From Gentiana macrophylla (Eukaryota; Streptophyta; Magnoliopsida; Gentianales; Gentianaceae): a stretch of DNA of 64,000 nucleotides. The notes beneath the pieces were generated by a model. It searched no databases, was not told the origin of the DNA, and saw only the letters and a program-made list of their open reading frames with translations. Positions 44,197 to 54,704 of this stretch are shown in pieces. The stretch covers positions 53,236,321 to 53,300,320 of the forward strand of contig CM047808.1 of assembly GCA_026214975.1 (NCBI GenBank), read 5' to 3'. The stretch's first letter is position 1. The number at the start of each line of letters is the position of its first letter. The position numbers were made by a program, and so were the translations under genes.

Positions 44197-45083
44197 GTGG
44201 CTGATCCCCTGAGAGGTGAAGAATTTGGCGATCCTCAAGTGGCTGATCCTTTGAGGACTGAAAAAGCAAGCGAAAGTCAGGAGGCTGATCCCCCGACTAC
44301 TAAGAAATCTGAAAAAACTGTTCGTTGGAAGGATCTGGAAGACAGAGCTGTTAGTGCATCCTCAAAAAAGGTTTTCTCTGAGGATGACCTTAAAAACTTC
44401 CATTTCCACCGAGAAAGAGCAACATTCCCTTGATTGAGGATAAGAAGTATGAAAAGGTACTAAACCTTTTGAAAAATACTCAGGTGAATCTTCCATTATC
44501 GGATGTCTTAGTCGAGATGCCTAAGTATACAAAATTTATCAAGGATGTCGTGTCTTCGAAAAAGAAATTAGCAGGCATGGAAAGGCATATTGGTGAGGAT
44601 TGTTCCATGATTAATTATGAAAACTTACCAGTTAAAAGAGGCGACCCTGGAAAATTCGTACTTACAGTATTAATGGGAGGTCTAGTCTTCCCAAATTCTT
44701 TGTGTGATCTAGGTGCCTCTATAAGCCTTATGCCAATGTCTGTATGCAAACAGCTCGGTTTACAAAGCCTTCTAGAACCCACTACTATGAGTTTACAATT
44801 CACGGATAGATCTTCTAAGAAAGCTTCAGGGATCCTAAAAGACGTTTTGGTTCAGATTGATCGATTTACCTTTCCAGTTGATTGGTATGTTTTAGATATA
44901 GAGAAAGACGAAAACGTTCCCTTGATTCTAGGAAGACCTTTCTTATCTACAGCTAGAGCCCTCATCGACTGCGATGGTGGGCAAGTGACTATCCGAGTTG
45001 GTGATCAAGAGGTGAGTTACAATGTCTTAAAGTCCATTCAAGTACCTCTCGGCCCTCCAACGGCTTTTCCATTGATTATATGA
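44197..45083 (+). pseudogene. Athila protease region
   Basis: 44197-44433 encodes three imperfect 14-residue repeats around VADPLR. A one-base shift then leads into 44430-45083, which is fully open. It has VLTVLMGG, the catalytic motif CDLGASISLMP and the flap/back half VPLILGRPFLSTARALIDC, typical of the Athila aspartic protease. The protease domain itself looks undamaged. Confidence 0.9.
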
Positions 45084-46150
45084 CGGATGATTTCACCGAC
45101 TATATGGATAAGCAAGTCATGGCTGTAGAAGCGGAATATGAGCGATTAGTTGATAATCTGAATACTCATGGTAGGGTGAATCTGGATCAACTAGCAGCTG
45201 ATTTTGAGGAAGAGCTGTTGGAAGGAGAAGCTTTGGCGGTGGGACCACAGAGTAAACTCAATGATATTGAGTTGAAAAGTGGAGATCTCAAGTCTAGTTT
45301 AGAAGACCCCCCTGCGGATTTGGTGTTGAAGCCGTTACCTAAACATCTTAAGTATGTGTTCTTAAGAGAAGGCGACAAGCTTCCTTTAATCATATCCGCC
45401 AAGCTTTCCAGATAGAGGAAATGGCGATCAACGTCTTGAAGAAGAATGAAAAAGCTTTTGGTTGGCAAGTAGGAGATATCAGGGGAATATCTCCTGACAT
45501 CTGCATGCACAAGATCAAGACGAATGAGGGTGCAAAGTGTGTCAGACAGCCCCAGAGAAGGCTCAACCCTCATATGCAAGAAGTCGTTAAAAAAGAAATC
45601 ATTAAACTTCTGGACATGGGAATCATTTATGCCATCGCGGATAGTGAATGGGTTTCCCCGACTCAAGTAGTTCCCAAAAAATGTGGAATTACAATTGAGA
45701 AGAATGAGAAGGGAGAGAAATTGCATTGAGGCTTGTCATCTTTGTTACTGATGCTGCATCGATTATCGAAAGCTCAATGAGGTAACCATGAAAGATCACT
45801 TTCCCCTTCCATTCATTGACCAGATGCTCGAGCGTCTGGCGGGACACGCATTCTACTGTTTCCTAGATGGATATTCAGGATATTTCCAGATACCCATTGA
45901 TCCAGCTGACCAAGAAAAGACCACCTTCACCTGCCCTTATGGTACATTCGCTTACAGACGAATGCCGTTCGGTCTCTGCAATGCCCCAGCTACATTTCAG
46001 CGATGTATGCTAGCCATCTTTGACGGGCTTGTAGAAAAGTGTATGGAGATTTTTATGGACGATTTTTCGGTTTTGGTCGATCTTTTGATGATTGCCTTGA
46101 CAATCTTGATCAGTGTTATCCGGATGTGTGGAAAAGAACTTAGTACTTAA
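45084..46150 (+). pseudogene. Athila reverse transcriptase, frameshifted
   Basis: 45080-45415 is the linker ending LPKHLKYVFL. 45421-45729 holds the RT N-terminus (PEISPDICMHK-like, RRLNPHMQEVVKKEIIKLLD, SPTQVVPKK). After a disturbed 60 bp, YRKLNEVTMKDHFPLPFIDQ and FDGYSGYFQI-like (here LDGYSGYFQIPI) follow, then YGTFAYRRMPFGLCNAPATF and the catalytic FMDDFSV. The frame shifts soon after FMDD. FMDD in place of YVDD is normal for Athila. Confidence 0.92.
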
Positions 46151-47040
46151 TTGGGAAAAATGCCATTTCATGGTAGATGAAGGAATAGTTCTTGGCCACA
46201 AGATCTCAAAAACCAAAGGTATAGAAGTTGACAGGCAAAAGTAGAAGCTATCGAGAAGATGAGCTATCCTAAAATGTGCTTGAAGTGAGAGGCTTTCTTG
46301 GACACGTCGGCTTTTACAGACGGTTCATTCAAGATTTCTCCAAGATAGCCAAGCCCTGTCCACTTTACTAAAGGAAGACGTTGAGTTTAATTTTGATGAG
46401 AGCTGCAAGCAAGCGTTTGAGGAGCTTAAGGATCGTTTAATATCGCTCCAATTCTTATATCGCTTTGATTGGAACCTACCATTTGAGCTTATGTGCGACG
46501 CATCAAACTATCTTTGTTGAGTCTTTGTTCTAGGGCAAAAGATCAAGGGAAAGTTCCAGCCTATCTATTACATAAGTCACACATTGAACCCCTCTCAAGT
46601 TAACTATACTACTCTTGAAAGGAACTACGGCGTAGTCTTTGCTATGGACAAGTTTCGTAGTTACTTGTTAGGAGCTCAAGTGATCGTGTGGGTGATCACG
46701 CCGCTTTGCTGCTATTATCGATGACTAAGAAAGAGGCTAAACCGCGCTTACTACGTTGGATATTGACCTACAAGAGTTTGACGTTCAAATTAAGGACAAA
46801 AAAGGCGGTGAAAATGTAGTGGCGGATCACGTTTCTAGAATGTTAAGTGAGGAAAAGGATGAACCGGATGATATAGATCTTTACTTTCCCTCAGAGAACA
46901 TTATGTTGATAGGCGGTTGTCCTCCGATGTTCCATGGTATTCTTCCATTGTAAACTACCTTCATGGCCGTTATCTCGATCCGAGAGATGTCTTATCGAGG
47001 AGAAGAAAAAGTTCTTCTCGGATTTAAAATATTTCGTTTG
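46151..47040 (+). pseudogene. Athila RNase H, frameshifted
   Basis: Readable fragments are LMCDASNY, QPIYYISHTLNPSQVNYTTL, ERNYGVVFAMDKFRSYLLGA and, at 46756-46953, LQEFDVQIKDKKGGENVVAD ending in an HVSRM motif. Several one-base indels and a stop after the catalytic Asp region break it. Confidence 0.88.
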
Positions 47041-48543
47041 GGATGAACCTTATCTTTTCAAGATCTGTAAAGATGGTTTGCTTAGGAGATGTATTCCGAA
47101 TCGAGCAACGTGACATCATTGAGCAATTGCCACAGTGGACCCACAGGAGGTCACTTTGGTCCTTGGAAAACCGTTGCTAAGATCTTTCAATCCGGTTTCT
47201 ATTGGCCTCACGATCTTTAAAGATACGGAAGCTTTTCAGTAAAGCTTGTGATAGGTGCCAAAGAACCGGTACTCGACAAGGCGTTTTGACATGCCTTTAA
47301 AACCCATCCTCGAATGCGAAGTCTTTGATGTATGGGGTATCGATTTTATGGGACCATTCCCATCATCTTGCGGTAATAAATACATCATAGTCTGCGTGAG
47401 ACTACGTGTCCAAATGGGTGGAGGCTCAAGCCACTCCTCACAATGATCATAAACGGTCATGAAATTTTTAAAGAAAAATATCTTTGTGCGGTTTGGATGT
47501 CCACGCGCCTTGATCGGTGATGAAGGGACGCATTTACGCAACCGACCCCACAGAAAGTTCTCGAAAAATATGGTGTCCGGCATAAAATTGGCACACCATA
47601 CCATCCTATGACTAGTGGTCGAGGTTGAAAGAAGCAACCAAAGTTTAAAGAAGATCCTGAGAAAAGCGTAATGATCATAGAAAAGATCTGAGTCTAAAGT
47701 TGGATGATGTCTTGTGGGCATATCGAGGCGCCTATAAGACCCCCATGGGTACATCACCATATCAAATGGTCTACGGAAACCATGTCATCTCGCCTGTCGA
47801 GTTAGAGCATAGAGCTTATTGGGCTACAAAGTTTCGAACTTTGATTCCCAATCTTGTGGGAAACATCGACTACAAAGCGATTACATGAGTGGACAGTCGG
47901 ACTCCAGGCCTATGAAAGTGCCAGGATTAGTAAAGATAAGATGAAGCTACTCCACGATGCTAAGATTAAGAAAAGAGAATTCCATGTCGCGAACAAGTTC
48001 TTCTATATAATTCTAGGTTACATCTGTTTCTGGAAAGTTAAGGACACGTTGGTCCGGCCCTTTCGAGATTCTCCAAATCATTCCGGAGGCGTTCTAGAAC
48101 CGTGGTTATAGTGGTGACCCGTTTGAGTCAACGGTCGAGAGGTGCAAACACTATATTGGTGAACCTAAAGAGACATCTTTGATTGTTAAATTTCTCGATA
48201 TTCTCGGATGTGGTGTTCGCGAGTCGAAGACTTTAACGAGTTATCACCCGACTTGTTCTCCGAGGATGACGGAAGTGACCCTTCGAAGAAGTTCTAGCGG
48301 TAGTCTTGATATGGAAGAGTTTGAAAGGGGCGTCAGTTGAGCGTCATCGAGAGGGCTCGAGAGAATGAAGAGGTCACCCATGGGAAGTTCAAGCGTATGT
48401 GGAAAGCTATTAAAGATTTCACCCCATGTGTGAGATCTTTTTCTGCTGCACCACACACTGTCATCGTCGAGCTTACACGAGGTAGTGGTGGCGCGAAAAG
48501 TCAAATGGCCTGACCAGGCTGATTTTTCAATGGTGTCGAGCTA
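47041..48543 (+). pseudogene. Athila integrase, heavily frameshifted
   Basis: An HHCC remnant reads [20 protein letters not shown] then GFYWPHDL (47125-47215). The first catalytic Asp lies in [20 protein letters not shown] (47330-47390). The end of the core reads DVLWAYRGAYKTPMGTSPYQ (47705-47760), then a C-terminal linker to about 48110. The central Asp and Glu motifs are out of frame. The pol frame probably ended near 48543, just before the first hairpin module. Confidence 0.85.
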
Positions 48544-48581
48544 ACGACATTAACCAAAAGCGCTACTAGGAGGCATCCTAG
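48535..48581 (+). promoter_or_regulatory. Hairpin module A downstream of pol
   Basis: GTCGAGCTAACGACATTAAC, then AAAAGCGC, then a hairpin CTAGGA-GGCA-TCCTAG at 48566-48581 (6-bp arms, perfect). It is duplicated at 49133-49180. Confidence 0.8.
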
Positions 48582-48689
48582 ATATCCCTTATTATATTAG
48601 TTAGGTTACATTGTCATTTGTTAGTGTTTTATTTATTTCGGTTTTAGTTTATTTAAGTTTTAGTGATTAAGTTTTTGTATTTATATCAT

Positions 48690-49132
48690 CGGTTAGTGTG
48701 CTTTTTAGGTATGGATTACGGAGTTCTTCCGAGGAGTTCCCCATCATTAGTCGGATTCCACGATGGACATGTGATGGTGATGGACCAGGAGGCACTATAG
48801 TCTTGCACGTAGATTTTGAGCTTAGTACCCGTGCGAAGACCATCACTTATGTTCTCATCGCACCCATTTGTTCGGGAGGTAGTGACTTCACCACCGAGGA
48901 GCTCTGAGGAAGCTATAGGACGTCCATATACGATCCTAAATGACCCTATCTTTGTGAGATCTAGCGCTACTGGTACTCCAGGATTCACATTTTAGAGGTT
49001 TAGAGGTAATTTGGAGATGATTGGGCGTATAAAGGCGACTTTGATTCCCTCCGCTATTGATATGCTTCGTCGTCTCATCCGTTTGGTGGATTGGGACGAG
49101 ATTTATGAGACTAGCGTTAGTTAGGATTATTC
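48690..49132 (+). other. Unrecognised degraded frame between hairpin modules
   Basis: An ATG at 48711 and an open stretch 48698-48907 (FPIISRIPRWTCDGDGPGG) lie between modules A and B. I do not recognise the product. Because A and B both follow a potential coding stretch, this may be the relic of a small extra gene, but codon-level evidence is weak. Confidence 0.35.
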
Positions 49133-49180
49133 GTCGAGCAAACGACGTAAAACAAAAAAGCGCCGTGGGAGGCAACCCAC
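49133..49180 (+). promoter_or_regulatory. Hairpin module B, copy of module A
   Basis: GTCGAGCAAACGACGTAAAA, then AAAAAGCGCC, then the hairpin GTGGG-AGGCAA-CCCAC at 49165-49180. Compared with A, two base pairs are changed on both sides (C-G to G-C and A-T to G-C). Pairing is thus kept while sequence changes. Confidence 0.8.
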
Positions 49181-49329
49181 TTATTTTCTATTTGTTTTTA
49201 TGTTCTAGGAATTTTATGTACTTTGTTTGATTTAAGGTTGTATTTTTGAAGTTTTAAATTAAGTTTAATAAGCGCTGTACTTTTAAAATTGGGATGCATG
49301 GAATTTTATGATTTTTGCATTTTTGGCCT

Positions 49330-49554
49330 GTTGGGACGCCCGTCCGAAAAGCTGGACCTTTGTCGCTTATGACAAATCTTAGACGGACGTCCACAAAGCC
49401 TGGGCGCCCGTCCGATATTTTCCTCCAATCTGTATGAGATTTAAACTCTTGGGCGGCGTTTACCGAAGCTGGGCGCCCGTCCGGCTTCATCTCGATTTCC
49501 CAGTGGACGCCCGTCCACTGAGTTGGACGAGCGTCCAACATCTGTCTATATATA
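49330..49554 (+). promoter_or_regulatory. Putative internal promoter ahead of the envelope-position ORF
   Basis: At least six GGACG/CGTCC motifs lie at 49334-49539. They include perfect palindromes CAGTGGACGCCCGTCCACTG (49501-49520) and GTTGGACGAGCGTCCAAC (49522-49539). A TATA box, TATATATA at 49547-49554, follows after 7 bp. The U3 of the LTR has the same order: motif cluster, then TATA. The downstream sequence is a pyrimidine-rich leader. Confidence 0.6.
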
Positions 49555-49850
49555 CCCCCTGCTTCGATGAACCCTCACTTTCCAGTTTTTCAAATCGCAA
49601 ACCGTTTCCTCTCCCTCTTTTTGGCCTAAAATCTTCATTTCTAAACCATTTTGAGCGATTCCGAGTGCTACAGGCCGCTCTTGATCCCCTCTCTTTGATT
49701 TTCATAACCAAATTCCCCAACATACCATATTCTTGGAGAATCAGGCCCCATTCAAGTCCGAGTTTTCAGAAGAAAAATTCGATTTTGGAGTCCATTTTGG
49801 TGTTTTACGGATTGATTTCCACCTCGATCAACATCCACTCACCCTACTTG

Positions 49851-50121
49851 GTAAGTTCAGTAGCAAAATTTCTAGTTTTTATTCACGTTTTTTGCGAGTA
49901 CGATTTTCGGTCGGCTCGTTCACTTGGATATTGCCTTAATTCGGTTTTTTTTCTGCTTTTTTGTTTCTTGTTGCTTTGTTTTGGTGATATGGTGTTGTGA
50001 TGGGTGATGCATTGGGGTTGTTTGGTGATGGTTATGGTTGTGGTTGTGGTTTGGTTGATTTGAAATCCCGCTTTGGATGTTAAGCGGGTATCTTGTTGTG
50101 AATCGGGGTTGTTTTGGTTAG
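49851..50121 (+). other. Possible leader intron of the envelope-position ORF
   Basis: A strong donor (TTG then GTAAGTTCAG at 49851) and an acceptor-like TTTTGGTTAG ending 50121 frame a T-rich, ORF-free stretch of 271 bp. The ORF begins about 20-30 bp later. Other acceptors are possible. Confidence 0.45.
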
Positions 50122-50151
50122 TCTAAGCTTGAATATGGTTCATAAGAAGGA

Positions 50152-51619
50152 GTGGTTAAGAGGCATGGAAAGGAAGTGGCTAGGGAGGCCGGAAAGAAAC
50201 GCAAGGAGTTTGATCCTACTTTGGTCGATCCCAACCGGGGTGTGAGTATACGAGAACAACCTCCTAGAGCCACCCAAACTAGGGCTACTTTGAGAGATGA
50301 GCCGACCTCGACTACGAGGCCCGATGGCGATGTGCCTTTGAGTACGGATGCCTAGAGTTCGAGAGAGGTGGAGATTCGTCTAGAAGCCTATCGATGCTAC
50401 CGGGAAGAGGAACCGGATGTACCTAGGGCTGTCCCTCCTAGAAAGAAATCCAAAACCGTACCTCCTCTGCCATTACCTCGTCGGTTCGTGAACCCTAGAG
50501 CTCACGATGTGTTTAAACAGCATTATTTCTCGAGGACGATGTTGATTGAGCGGGCCATTTTGGAGGCCAAAGCCGATCCGGGGTTCGTTAAGTTGCTCAA
50601 GGATCGGAAATGGGAAACCTTGATGACAATCCCAACTACCCCGGTGAATAGCTCCATAGTTCGGGAATTTTATGCTAACTGTTCGGAAACCGATTTGGGG
50701 AGGAAGGTAGTCGTGGTTCGAGGGGTAGAAGTTCCTTTTACACCGGAAGTGATTAATCAGAAATACAACTTAGCGGCTTTCGAGGGTCGGGACTACAAGG
50801 AAGAGATTGTACATAGACAGAGTTTGGGGCAGGATCCTTTGGAGGAGTTGAGGTTAAAAGTGTGTCCGGACGTGGCATGGACGTTAAGACCGGGCGGTGA
50901 CCGGAAGGAGTTGGTTACCACGACCTGGACGGAGGATTGGAAGGTCCAGTGTCGGTTTATTCAGAATCGGTTGTTGCCTAAGAACAACTTGCGCGACTTT
51001 CACATCGGTGACCTAGGCATGTTATACGCATTGACATTTGGCACGAGCGTGAATGTGGGGCAGGCGTTATATGATGAGGTGGCTATTAATCAGAAGGTAT
51101 ATACCCGATGCTTGATTATCCCTCACTTGATCCACAGTCTCTGTATCGATGCCGGTGTGCCTGAGTACGGGGCCGATCACAAACCGAAGAATCCGAGGGC
51201 CGATACAGCGTGAGAAGGGTAAGCCTTCAGGTCCGTCTGGGATGGAGACACCACAGGAGCCCGGTTCATCTTCGGTCCCGCCTCGAGCATCTACACTTCC
51301 TACCTTATCTCCCGCAGTTAGGATGCGGTTGAGCATGGCCAACAGTTTACGGGAGTGGATGGGTGATATTCGGGATCGCAGAGAACAACATTTTGACGAT
51401 TCGAAGTGTTTCAATGAGAACCGGAAACCAAGGGATGACCGGATCTTCGCTCCGAGCACCGTTGATTATCTTTATTCTGACGAGATTGAGCAGGCCATTG
51501 CCGATGTCCTTCATGAGTCTGAGTCTTCTGACGAGGAGCAGCCTGATTCGGCAGCTGGAGCTACGTCACCACCTTCTGATCCTCCGGCTGATGATACTCC
51601 GGCTCCGGGGCAATCTTGA
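50152..51619 (+). pseudogene. Athila third ORF (envelope position, Transposase_32-like)
   Basis: Frame from 50152 (KRHGKEVAREAGKKRKEFD), crossing one TAG at 50353-50355, continues in the same frame to 51213. A shift near 51200 leads to an acidic Pro/Ser-rich tail ending 51619. An ATG at 50134 (MVHKKE) is one base out of frame and may be the original start. The core (ERAILEAKADPGFVKLLKDR, SSIVREFYANCSET, VVVRGVEVPFTPEVI) resembles the 'putative plant transposon protein' family (Pfam Transposase_32). That family occupies the envelope position in Athila elements. No signal peptide or clear membrane span is visible, so an envelope role is not supported by this copy. Confidence 0.8.
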
Positions 51620-52044
51620 CTTTCTTTGTCTATCTTTTTCGATTTGATTTGCCCTAGCTACCTTCATTTGTGTGGTTTTACTACTTTTTCTTCTTATATG
51701 GTTCATTGTAATTTTTGATGTTGCTACTATTTATTCTTTCGATGGATCATGTAAGCCATAAGGCACCCGTACTTTCATTTCGACATAGTTTATACTTTTT
51801 GGTTGTATTGGATGCTTTATCTCTTGTTAGTCCTTGAATTTGCTATATCTTTTCATTTTGGTATAACTCCCCGTTTTCCCCGAGATGGTTCCATGTTTGT
51901 CAAGACGTGCAGGTATATTTTTAGCGGTTTCGTTGAGCTACATTATCTGGTTACGCAGTCTAGAGTGTCATTATGTTGGCTCCGGCCTGATCAACGATTC
52001 GAGTTTCGATCAGCTAAGTCTTTTCCTTTTTCTTTCGTTCTGCA

Positions 52045-52084
52045 CAACATGAGGACATGTTGATTTTTAAGTGTGGGGGAGGGG
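52045..52084 (+). promoter_or_regulatory. Internal hairpin plus purine-tract cassette of the Athila element
   Basis: Arms CAACATG and CATGTTG (7 bp, perfect) enclose an AGGA loop (52045-52062), followed by TTAAGTGTGGGGGAG at 52067-52081. That 15-mer is identical to the one at the true 3' polypurine tract (53110-53124), 1043 bp downstream. Confidence 0.85.
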
Positions 52085-52550
52085 AATGTTTCGATATGTA
52101 TCTACACATTTGCTTAATTCGTAATGTTTCTATGTTTCTATGCAAAATGAGCTAAAATTTTCGAAATTTTTCGACACTTTTGTTTTTGTTTTGTCCCGAG
52201 TAGGCAATTCGATTCAATGTTCGCTATTTTTATAGTCATTTAAGCTGTATATCATATGTTTGGTAAGTTAGTTGTTTCACCCGACACTATTTTTCACGAG
52301 CCATAGTAAATGATGAGCTATTTTATAAAGCTATACCCCGTTTTGGATTAATGATTTTTGATTTTCTTACAAGTCATGTACTTGGTGCTACGTATATATC
52401 TTGAGATTTATGAAAGTTTGTATTTAGTTCCGAGTATGTTATACTGTGAATATCTAGAAGTTTGAATGTGATAAGTAAAGCGTAACTAATGTCAAAATGA
52501 AAAAGTTGAATTAATAGTGAATTAATTGGGTGTGTCGAAAGCTAGTCGAT

Positions 52551-52720
52551 GATTTGAGTGCGATAGGGTATACCACGTATGTCCTATGCCACTATGATGA
52601 CTAAAAGCTCACGACAGTTAGGAAAAGCTGCCTTATGATTGGAGTAAGGTAGGGTATTATCTCGAAATGTCCTATTCTACTATGAGGGCAATAGCTTATC
52701 CTAATGTGTGTTTAAAGTGA
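52551..52720. repeat. Imperfect tandem duplication, about 86 bp period
   Basis: Units at 52551 and 52637 share GATTNGAGT, TAGGGTAT, GTCCTAT, ACTATGA and AGCT words in order. Confidence 0.75.
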
Positions 52721-53086
52721 AAAAGTTAAATCAACTGATAAAGTGTTATGAAGTGTATATAAGACTAAGTTATAAATGCACTTATCCCCAGTAGAAGCCC
52801 GTGAGATATGTTGTAGGGATTATCCTTTGAGTATTTCAAAAGGCCCTAGATACATTCGATCATCTTTTTCGGGATATATCACGTTTTTGAGGTGCATCTT
52901 ATGAGTGTCATTTATTACTAGTCGACAAGGGGGTATTAGCTAGTTTTGCTTTGAGTTTCTCGAGTTTGGATATAGTGGAAGTTTTCTATGGCTATGCACA
53001 CACACAATGGTGAACTTCTGATTTATTGGATATGTGTTATGCATGTTTAGATGTCTGTTCTTCTCTCGAGCCTAATTTTTGTTTTG

Positions 53087-53125
53087 TTTTGCTCGGGACG
53101 AGCAAAAGCTTAAGTGTGGGGGAGT
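53087..53125 (+). promoter_or_regulatory. Athila 3' polypurine tract with GGA-loop hairpin
   Basis: Perfect 9-bp arms TTTTGCTCG (53087-53095) and CGAGCAAAA (53099-53107) enclose GGA. GC and TTAAGTGTGGGGGAG then lead directly to the LTR start TGTTAAGG at 53126. Confidence 0.9.
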
Positions 53126-54704
53126 TGTTAAGGGTGAATTTATACGATTTATAACGCTATATTTTATGTTATTTTCTCTCATATTTGTATGAATTTGTAT
53201 AAAAGCAGCGTTTAATGGATTTATCGAGCAAATGGTATTTTAAATAAGTTATTCGCAACATAGGATTAATTTATGTGTTTTAATTATGTTTGTTATGATT
53301 ATTTGAGCGATATTACATTTTGCGATATTTTTATGTGTCATAGAAGCACAAATTCGAGCTCAAGAGGTGATCCAAAGATGATCAAGTCGGATTTGATTAA
53401 GGAGGAAGAGATAATGATGATTTACATTGAATTAAAAGGAGATAAAGATAAAGAAATCGAAATCCAACCATATTGGACTGGCGTCCGGGTCCCGTCCAGT
53501 GGACGGGCGTCTGATGGAATTGAACGAGCGTCCGGGGATGGGAAGTTGATTCAGGATGTTTGGACGCTGAAGTGGACGCCGTCTGGACGAGCGTTTGGTC
53601 ATGACTCGGCCCGATTTGAAGTTCATATGAAGAATGGACGGGCGTTCACCTACTGCAGACGGGCGTCCATAATGCCGACTTAGTGAAACCGCCTCAAATC
53701 TCTATAAATAGGCGGTTGTTTTCTCCACACAAGGATATCATACACTCATTATTTAAAACCCTAAACCTAGGGGCGGCTTGAGGCTGCGTTTTTCATCTTT
53801 TTATTCCCGTTTTTATGCTCTTAGTTTAGATTAAAAACTAGTTACTTTTTATGCACTATTTCTGCAAATTTGAGTTGCTGAGGATGTTCAGAGGCTAAAA
53901 GCTTCATCAAACGAGTATTGTGAAGCCGTCCAACAATTGTTGATTTCGTTTTCTTCGATTATCTTTGTGAGTTTTTAATAAAGGTTGTTTCTTATTCATG
54001 CTTATTCATGTTTAAATTGCTCTTATATCGGAAGATGTACATGTGTTGATTGTTTATTGTTGATGGAAGTCTTAATAAACCCTAGATCACCATGAATAAG
54101 AATAGTAATTCGAATCTATCATAACGGAAGTTAGTAGGTTTGATTACTAGATTATAAACACAAAGTTTGCACCTTCGGTTAGAAAACGCGTTAATCTTAC
54201 ATCGGAAGATAATAGATTACTAGATGAACTTTCTAAGGAATTAGGGTTCATGTTTAGGTGAGGTGAATCACAACCTAGATAAAAGCGCAATATAATCGAG
54301 ATAGGAAATCAATGCTTGTTGGATAGGTGGATCAATCCTCGTTTGCTCGTTATAAATTTGATTTAAATCCTTAAAAGCTTGAATTTGTCTAGTTAGTTTA
54401 CTTTTATCGCATCTTAGATTAGTTAGTTTAAATTGGTTCGCATGACCCGTATCCTTCACGGCTTTAGATCATCTCTTCGTCCCGCTTTTACGTTTTAATT
54501 AAGTTTAATTTTCAGTATTCGTTTAGTTTTATCCGCTATTTAGCTTAGTAATCGTGACATAGGTTAGTTAGATAAAAACTAGAAATCACAATCGTTTAGT
54601 TCCCCGTAAGATCGACCCGGCATTAACCGCTATTACTACGATCCTTATACTTGAGGTTAACCGGATTATTACTTGTTTATTTTGTGTTGATAAAATCCGT
54701 GACA
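53126..54704 (+). repeat. Athila 3' LTR
   Basis: Copy of 40228-41803 with the same motif cluster (about 53470-53675) and TATAAATA at 53703-53710. Differences from the 5' LTR are mostly one-base indels, often in homopolymers (for example T-runs near 53790-53815). Confidence 0.95.

Larger units (their letters stand above)
51620..53086 (+). other. Athila 3' non-coding region
   Basis: About 1.4 kb without coding homology between the third ORF and the 3' cassette. It holds the internal hairpin/purine cassette (52045-52084) and a short tandem duplication (52551-52720). Confidence 0.75.
40228..54704 (+). mobile_element. Athila-type Gypsy retrotransposon nested in the Tat integrase
   Basis: LTRs 40228-41803 and 53126-54704 are nearly identical. 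Flanks GTAAT (40223-40227) and ATAAT (54705-54709) are target copies with one mismatch. Plus-strand order is Asp-type primer site, gag, protease, RT, RNase H, integrase, hairpin modules, promoter-like block, envelope-position ORF, hairpin/purine cassettes and 3' LTR. This is the Athila plan. gag-pol has many single-base frameshifts. Confidence 0.96.

Noticed and set aside
50152..51619. True viral envelope gene in the Athila element
   Set aside because: The position fits, but no signal peptide, fusion peptide or membrane span is visible, and the core resembles Transposase_32, so only the position-based label is kept.
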